A stretch of DNA of 64,000 bases from Saccharopolyspora shandongensis (GTDB taxonomy: Bacteria; Actinomycetota; Actinomycetes; Mycobacteriales; Pseudonocardiaceae), in NCBI RefSeq assembly GCF_900106995.1, contig NZ_FNOK01000038.1, positions 1-64,000 on the forward strand, written 5' to 3'. The notes under the pieces were generated by a model. It saw only the letters and a list, made by a program, of their open reading frames with translations. It had not been told where the DNA came from and made no database searches. A program made the translations under genes and the position numbers. Position 1 is the first letter of the stretch; each line of letters starts with the position of its first letter. This document shows, in pieces, positions 60,506-64,000 of the stretch.

Positions 60506-60967
60506 GAGGGCCTCGCAGTTGCTCGAAGTAGCGATGTGGGTGCAACGCGTTCGAGACGCCGCGAGCGACAGCAGGCGAAGCGGGAAACGCCGACTCACAG
60601 CCCGTTGTCTGGGCGGAGGCGGAGGAACGGCTCACATCGCAGAGGTCGCGACCGGGTCAGCGCTTCGGAACGAGCGTGACGCGCGGCGTCTCAGGACCTC
60701 AGATGAGCAACGTCCCTCTCCAATCGACGGCAGCAGAAGCCCGACCACTCTACGGTCCGCTTTGGAAGAAAGTCAACGGAATAAACGAGTCCTTCCGTCG
60801 TCAACGGTAGAAGATCGTCGACGGATCACCCGAGTACCAGGTGGCGTCGACCTCGATCCGGCTCAGTGGCGCCTGACACCGAGGGCGATTTCGCGCGAAA
60901 TCGCCCTCGGCGTCAGGCACCGGGTGGCTTCGGGATGAGCCGGGGTGGAGCCATTTTGGAACGACTC
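60506..60967. other. Upstream region of the ABC-F gene and LysR 3' flank
   Basis: The first 93 bases upstream (60598-60506) encode MSRRFPLRLLSLAASRTRCT and so on in frame with the ABC-F gene, which may be a leader or an extension. The rest shows no gene. A long palindrome lies at 60871-60918. Confidence 0.5.
60871..60918. repeat. Extended copy of the CG-rich palindromic repeat
   Basis: A 48-base inverted repeat with a single mismatched pair surrounds the core TTTCGCGCGAAA (60889-60900), the same core as at 7920-7943. Its position 50 bases beyond the stop codon of the leftward LysR gene fits a terminator. Confidence 0.85.
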
Positions 60968-61954
60968 CTAGTCGGCTGGGTTCATCGCGCGGTGTACGTC
61001 GTCGTAGGCGGCGTCGGCCGCGTCGATCAGGCTCGCTCCTTCGGCTTGGAGGTCTTCGATGGCGGCGTACCAGGTGTCGAGGGTGGCCTTGCACTGGCTG
61101 ACCACCTCCTCCGCCGCCGGGCTCAGCGCGCCGCGCCGGTGGACCACACCGAAGGGCACCGACACCAGCGGGTCGGTTTCGATCACGACCGCGCCGAGCC
61201 GCCGCGCCTGAACTGCCATCCGCAGCGGGAGGAAGGCGTGCACACCTCCGCCGAGGACGAGCGTGAGCTGCGCGTGGCGATTGGGCATGCTCGCGATCAG
61301 CCGCGGCTCCACCCCCACATCCCGCAGCGCCGTCGCGACCCGGTCGTTCTCGCGCTGCGCGAGCGCGCAGATCGTCAGCGGCAGGTCACCGAGGGCGTCG
61401 AGCGGCAGCCGCCCGGTCGGCGGCGCCGGCGAACCCGGCGGCATCACCAGCAGCAACCGCTGCACCCCGAGCTGGACGAAGTCCAGGCTTTCGGTGGGGA
61501 CGGGCCGGGTGGTGAACCCGAGCTCGTACCGGCCGGCGACGACCTCGCCGCACAGCGCCCGGACGCCGGCGGCCTCGGCGATGTCCAGCCGCACGTCCGG
61601 ATGCCGGGCCCGGAACGACGTGATCCAGGAGGCGACCGCGTCGCTGGACATCTCCGGCATCGTGCCGATGGAGACCGAGCCCGCCTTGAGATCCCGGGCA
61701 CGGCTCATGGCGTCCCGGGCGGCCACGACGCCGTCGAGGATCGCCCGCGCCTTCGGGACCAGCAGCGTTCCCGCCGGGGTCAGGACGAGGCTGCGCCGCG
61801 CCACGCGCTGGAACAGCTCCACGCCGAGCTCGCGTTCGAGCGCCTGGATCGCCTGGGAGAGCGCCGGCTGGGAGACGTAGAGGCGCTGCGCGGCCCGGTT
61901 CAGCCCCTCGTGCTCGACCACGGCCAGGAAGTACTCGATCTGGCGCAGCTCCAT
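60968..61954 (-). CDS. LysR-family transcriptional regulator
   Basis: This 328-residue protein starts at ATG 61954 after AGGAGG. The HTH (LRQIEYFLAVVEHEGLNRAA, QRLYVSQPALSQAIQALERE) leads a normal substrate-binding domain (SVSIGTMPEMSSDAVASWIT; LPLTICALAQRENDRVATAL). It lies 48 bases after the acyl-CoA dehydrogenase gene on the same strand, so it is probably co-transcribed with it rather than divergent as usual. Confidence 0.93.
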   Translation of the reverse strand: MELRQIEYFLAVVEHEGLNRAAQRLYVSQPALSQAIQALERELGVELFQRVARRSLVLTPAGTLLVPKARAILDGVVAARDAMSRARDLKAGSVSIGTMPEMSSDAVASWITSFRARHPDVRLDIAEAAGVRALCGEVVAGRYELGFTTRPVPTESLDFVQLGVQRLLLVMPPGSPAPPTGRLPLDALGDLPLTICALAQRENDRVATALRDVGVEPRLIASMPNRHAQLTLVLGGGVHAFLPLRMAVQARRLGAVVIETDPLVSVPFGVVHRRGALSPAAEEVVSQCKATLDTWYAAIEDLQAEGASLIDAADAAYDDVHRAMNPAD

Positions 61955-62002
61955 CGTCCCTCCTCCGATCGTCCGGGGCCGACGCGCTCCCGCGGACGAG
62001 CC

Positions 62003-63181
62003 CTAACGTACGCGGTAGCTGTCCGGCAGCACCCCGTCCGCCGCGACCGACCGGACCATCGCGCGGCCCAAGTTCCGCTCGTGGATCGCGGACGCGCCCT
62101 CGTAGATGCGCAAGGTGCGGACGTCGCGCCACATCCGGGGCACCGGGTGCGGCCCGACGATGCCCTCCCCGCCGAGCAGCTGCACGCACCGGTCGGCGAC
62201 CCTGCCGACCATCTCCGAGCAGTACAGCTTCGCCGCCGAAATCCGCTGTCGGGGAACGGTTCCGGCGTCGAACGCGCGGGCAGCGTCCAGGGCCAGGGCC
62301 CGTCCGGCCTCCAGCTCGGAGTAGCACCGGCCCAGTTCGGCCCGCACGACGCCGAGATCGGCGAGCGGGGCGCCGAACTGGTGGCGCTCGCTGACGTGGC
62401 GGGTGGTCTCCTCCAGCATCCTGGTCGCCTGGCCGACGCAGGTCGCGGCGACGTGGAGCCGGGCGTGGTTGATCCCGCGCATCGCGGCCGCGAGCCCGGT
62501 GCCGGGCACGCCGCCGAGCAGCCGGTTCTCGGCGACGACCACCGACTTCAGGTCGATCTCGGCGACGGGGCCCTCGGCGTGGCCGTTCATGAGGTCCGGG
62601 ATCCGGGTCGACACGCCGGGCGCGGTCCGGTCCACGATGAACGCGGACACCTCGGCGCCGTCGGTGCGCGCGAAGACGAGCAGCGCATCCGCCCAGTGCG
62701 CGTTGGTGATGTAGCGCTTCGTCCCGTCCAGAACCCACCCGTCGCCGGTGCGCCGGGCGGTGGTCTGGACGTTGGTGGCGTCGGAGCCCGCCTCCGGCTC
62801 GGTCAGCGCGAACGACGTGACCCGCCGGCCGGCCGCCATTTCCGGCAGCATCTCGCGGCGCTGCTCTTCCGTGCCGTGGTCGAGGATCGCCTGCGAGCAG
62901 AGCCCGATCACGGTCGAGAAGCGGGACCGGTACACGCACGACGCCCTGGTGAACTCGAACGTCAGCAGCACCTGCTGCTCCATGGTCCAGCCGAGGCCGC
63001 CGTAGGCGGGCGGGATCGAGATGCCGAACAGCCCGAGCTCGGCCATGCGCCGCACGATCGCATCCGGAACCTGCCCCGCCGCGACCATTTCGGCCTCGGC
63101 GGGGATCAGCTCGTCGTCGGTGAACGCGGCGATCGTGCGCAGGTACGCGTCGAAGTCGGGCTTGCCGGCGGCGCGGGTCAT
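62003..63181 (-). CDS. Acyl-CoA dehydrogenase
   Basis: This 392-residue flavoenzyme starts at ATG 63181, overlapping the CoA-transferase stop. FAD and substrate motifs are in place: VTSFALTEPEAGSDATNVQT (near residue 120), KRYITNAHWADALLVFARTD, GQATRMLEETTRHVSERHQF then GAPLADLGVVR, and the C-terminal catalytic glutamate region LRIYEGASAIHERNLGRAM. It oxidises an acyl-CoA to the 2,3-enoyl-CoA, probably the one made by the adjacent CoA-transferase. The exact acyl chain is not known. Confidence 0.93.
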   Translation of the reverse strand: MTRAAGKPDFDAYLRTIAAFTDDELIPAEAEMVAAGQVPDAIVRRMAELGLFGISIPPAYGGLGWTMEQQVLLTFEFTRASCVYRSRFSTVIGLCSQAILDHGTEEQRREMLPEMAAGRRVTSFALTEPEAGSDATNVQTTARRTGDGWVLDGTKRYITNAHWADALLVFARTDGAEVSAFIVDRTAPGVSTRIPDLMNGHAEGPVAEIDLKSVVVAENRLLGGVPGTGLAAAMRGINHARLHVAATCVGQATRMLEETTRHVSERHQFGAPLADLGVVRAELGRCYSELEAGRALALDAARAFDAGTVPRQRISAAKLYCSEMVGRVADRCVQLLGGEGIVGPHPVPRMWRDVRTLRIYEGASAIHERNLGRAMVRSVAADGVLPDSYRVR

Positions 63182-64000
63182 CGTGTCTCCATCCCTGGTC
63201 GCGGTTGCTCCGGCAAGGCGACGACGCCGTCGTCGGCCAGCCGGTCGATCTCGTCCTCGCTGCGCCCGAGTTCGCGCAGCACGTCGCGGGTGTGGGCGCC
63301 CAGCCGGGGCGCGGCCGACGTCCGGCCGCGGGCCGCCCCGTCGACCCGGAAGGGCGCGGCCGGGGCGTCGATCCCGAGCTCGTCCAGCTCGACGACCAGG
63401 CCCGATGCGGCGAGGTCGGCGTCCTTCACGAGCTCGTCGAACGACCGCACCGAGCCGCACACGATCCCCCGCGAAGCCAACAGCGCGATGGCCTCGGCGC
63501 GGGTGAGGTGGCCGAGCGCGGAACTCAGAACTTCCTTCAGCGCCAACCGATTCGCGACCCTCGATCCGTTGTCCGCGAAGCGCGGGTCGGCCGCGAGCTC
63601 GGGCCTGCCGATCGCCGAGCACAGCGCGGCCCACTTGGTCGCGGTGTAGGCGGAGACCACGACGGCGCCGTCGACGGTCTGCACGAGATCCGCTGCGGGC
63701 GCCACCGCGGGCTGGCCGTTGCCCGTCCGCCGGGGCGCCTCGCCGGTGAGGCGGTAGCTCGTCCACTGCGTCGCCTGGGCCGAAACCACCGCTTCCATCA
63801 GCGAGGTCTCGACGATCGCGCCGCGCCCGGTTCGGGCGCGCCGGACCAGCGCGGCGAGCACCCCGGCCGCCAAGGCGTTCGCGGCCAGCACGTCGGCGAC
63901 GGTGAAGCCGACGCGCTGCGGTTCGCCGTCGGCGTCGCCGGTGGTGTGCATGATCCCGAACTCGGCCTGGGCCGCGATGTCCAGTCCCGCGCGTCCCGCC
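63178..64000 (-). CDS. Family III (CaiB/BaiF) CoA-transferase, cut by the window edge
   Basis: The C-terminal 274 residues are visible. GLDIAAQAEFGIMHTTGDAD, TVADVLAANALAAGVLAALV, GAIVETSLMEAVVSAQ and LGAHTRDVLRELGRSEDEID are typical of CaiB-type enzymes, which move CoA from one acid to another. The catalytic aspartate lies further upstream, outside the window. The gene overlaps the acyl-CoA dehydrogenase start (ATGA), so the two form one catabolic unit with LysR. Confidence 0.9.
   Translation of the reverse strand, partial: AGRAGLDIAAQAEFGIMHTTGDADGEPQRVGFTVADVLAANALAAGVLAALVRRARTGRGAIVETSLMEAVVSAQATQWTSYRLTGEAPRRTGNGQPAVAPAADLVQTVDGAVVVSAYTATKWAALCSAIGRPELAADPRFADNGSRVANRLALKEVLSSALGHLTRAEAIALLASRGIVCGSVRSFDELVKDADLAASGLVVELDELGIDAPAAPFRVDGAARGRTSAAPRLGAHTRDVLRELGRSEDEIDRLADDGVVALPEQPRPGMETR

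Noticed and set aside
60866-63649. Open frame of 927 codons on the plus strand
   Set aside because: It is antisense to the clear LysR, acyl-CoA dehydrogenase and CoA-transferase genes.

Overview
The window is high-GC actinomycete DNA. The gene types (a type VII secretion locus, dense GTG starts, ATGA/GTGA stop-start overlaps, FN3/MoxR/DUF58/transglutaminase cluster, AztABCD zinc transporter) suggest a mycelial Pseudonocardiaceae such as Saccharopolyspora or a relative; that assignment is inference from gene content, not from a marker gene. I saw no rRNA, tRNA or CRISPR array.

Region 1 (1-23.4 kb). After the edge of an IS630-type element and a DUF4360 secreted protein comes a dispersed ESX/type VII secretion locus: two small WXG100-like substrates, eccC with its two secreted-type partners, eccB-eccD, and eccE further away. 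A predicted pseudokinase is divergent from eccD. An orphan Imm1-like protein, an XRE regulator with a divergent cassette of three tiny genes, and the FN3 / 30-aa ORF / MoxR / DUF58 / TgpA operon separate eccD from eccE. A decayed MFS gene and paired GC-rich palindromes sit in the gaps.

Region 2 (23.4-36.4 kb). A zinc uptake locus of AztABCD type (with two AztD-like propellers) diverges around a Zur-like box. It is followed by a 1.18 kb-codon protein with three AAA+ modules (EccA/CbxX-like), then an IclR regulator, formimidoylglutamase and a polar amino acid ABC transporter in one overlapping operon.

Region 3 (36.4-54.4 kb). A stretch rich in gene remnants contains two related aminoglycoside-phosphotransferase-fold genes and a nucleotidyltransferase. 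Between them lies a roughly 11 kb leftward aromatic catabolism operon (cupin, ferredoxin reductase, Rieske oxygenase, extradiol dioxygenase, aspartate-dehydrogenase-like protein, alpha/beta hydrolase, two SDRs, ThDP enzyme, DLH-like protein, MFS transporter). Two copies of a hairpin-forming repeat lie inside it, each directly beyond a stop codon. A divergent aldehyde dehydrogenase next to it has lost its start, and a MarR gene follows.

Region 4 (54.4-64 kb). The most unusual locus is a three-gene leftward unit: a Crp/Fnr regulator, a protein resembling class III nucleotidyl cyclases, and a P-loop (STAND-like) NTPase. The cyclase C-terminus and the NTPase N-terminus carry matching short motifs of the RHIM-like/pseudo-palindrome amyloid type, which suggests a signalling pair not explained by ordinary metabolism. 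A YCII-domain protein, an ABC-F ATPase with an unusual second Walker A motif, and a LysR / acyl-CoA dehydrogenase / CoA-transferase operon complete the window; the last gene runs off the right edge.
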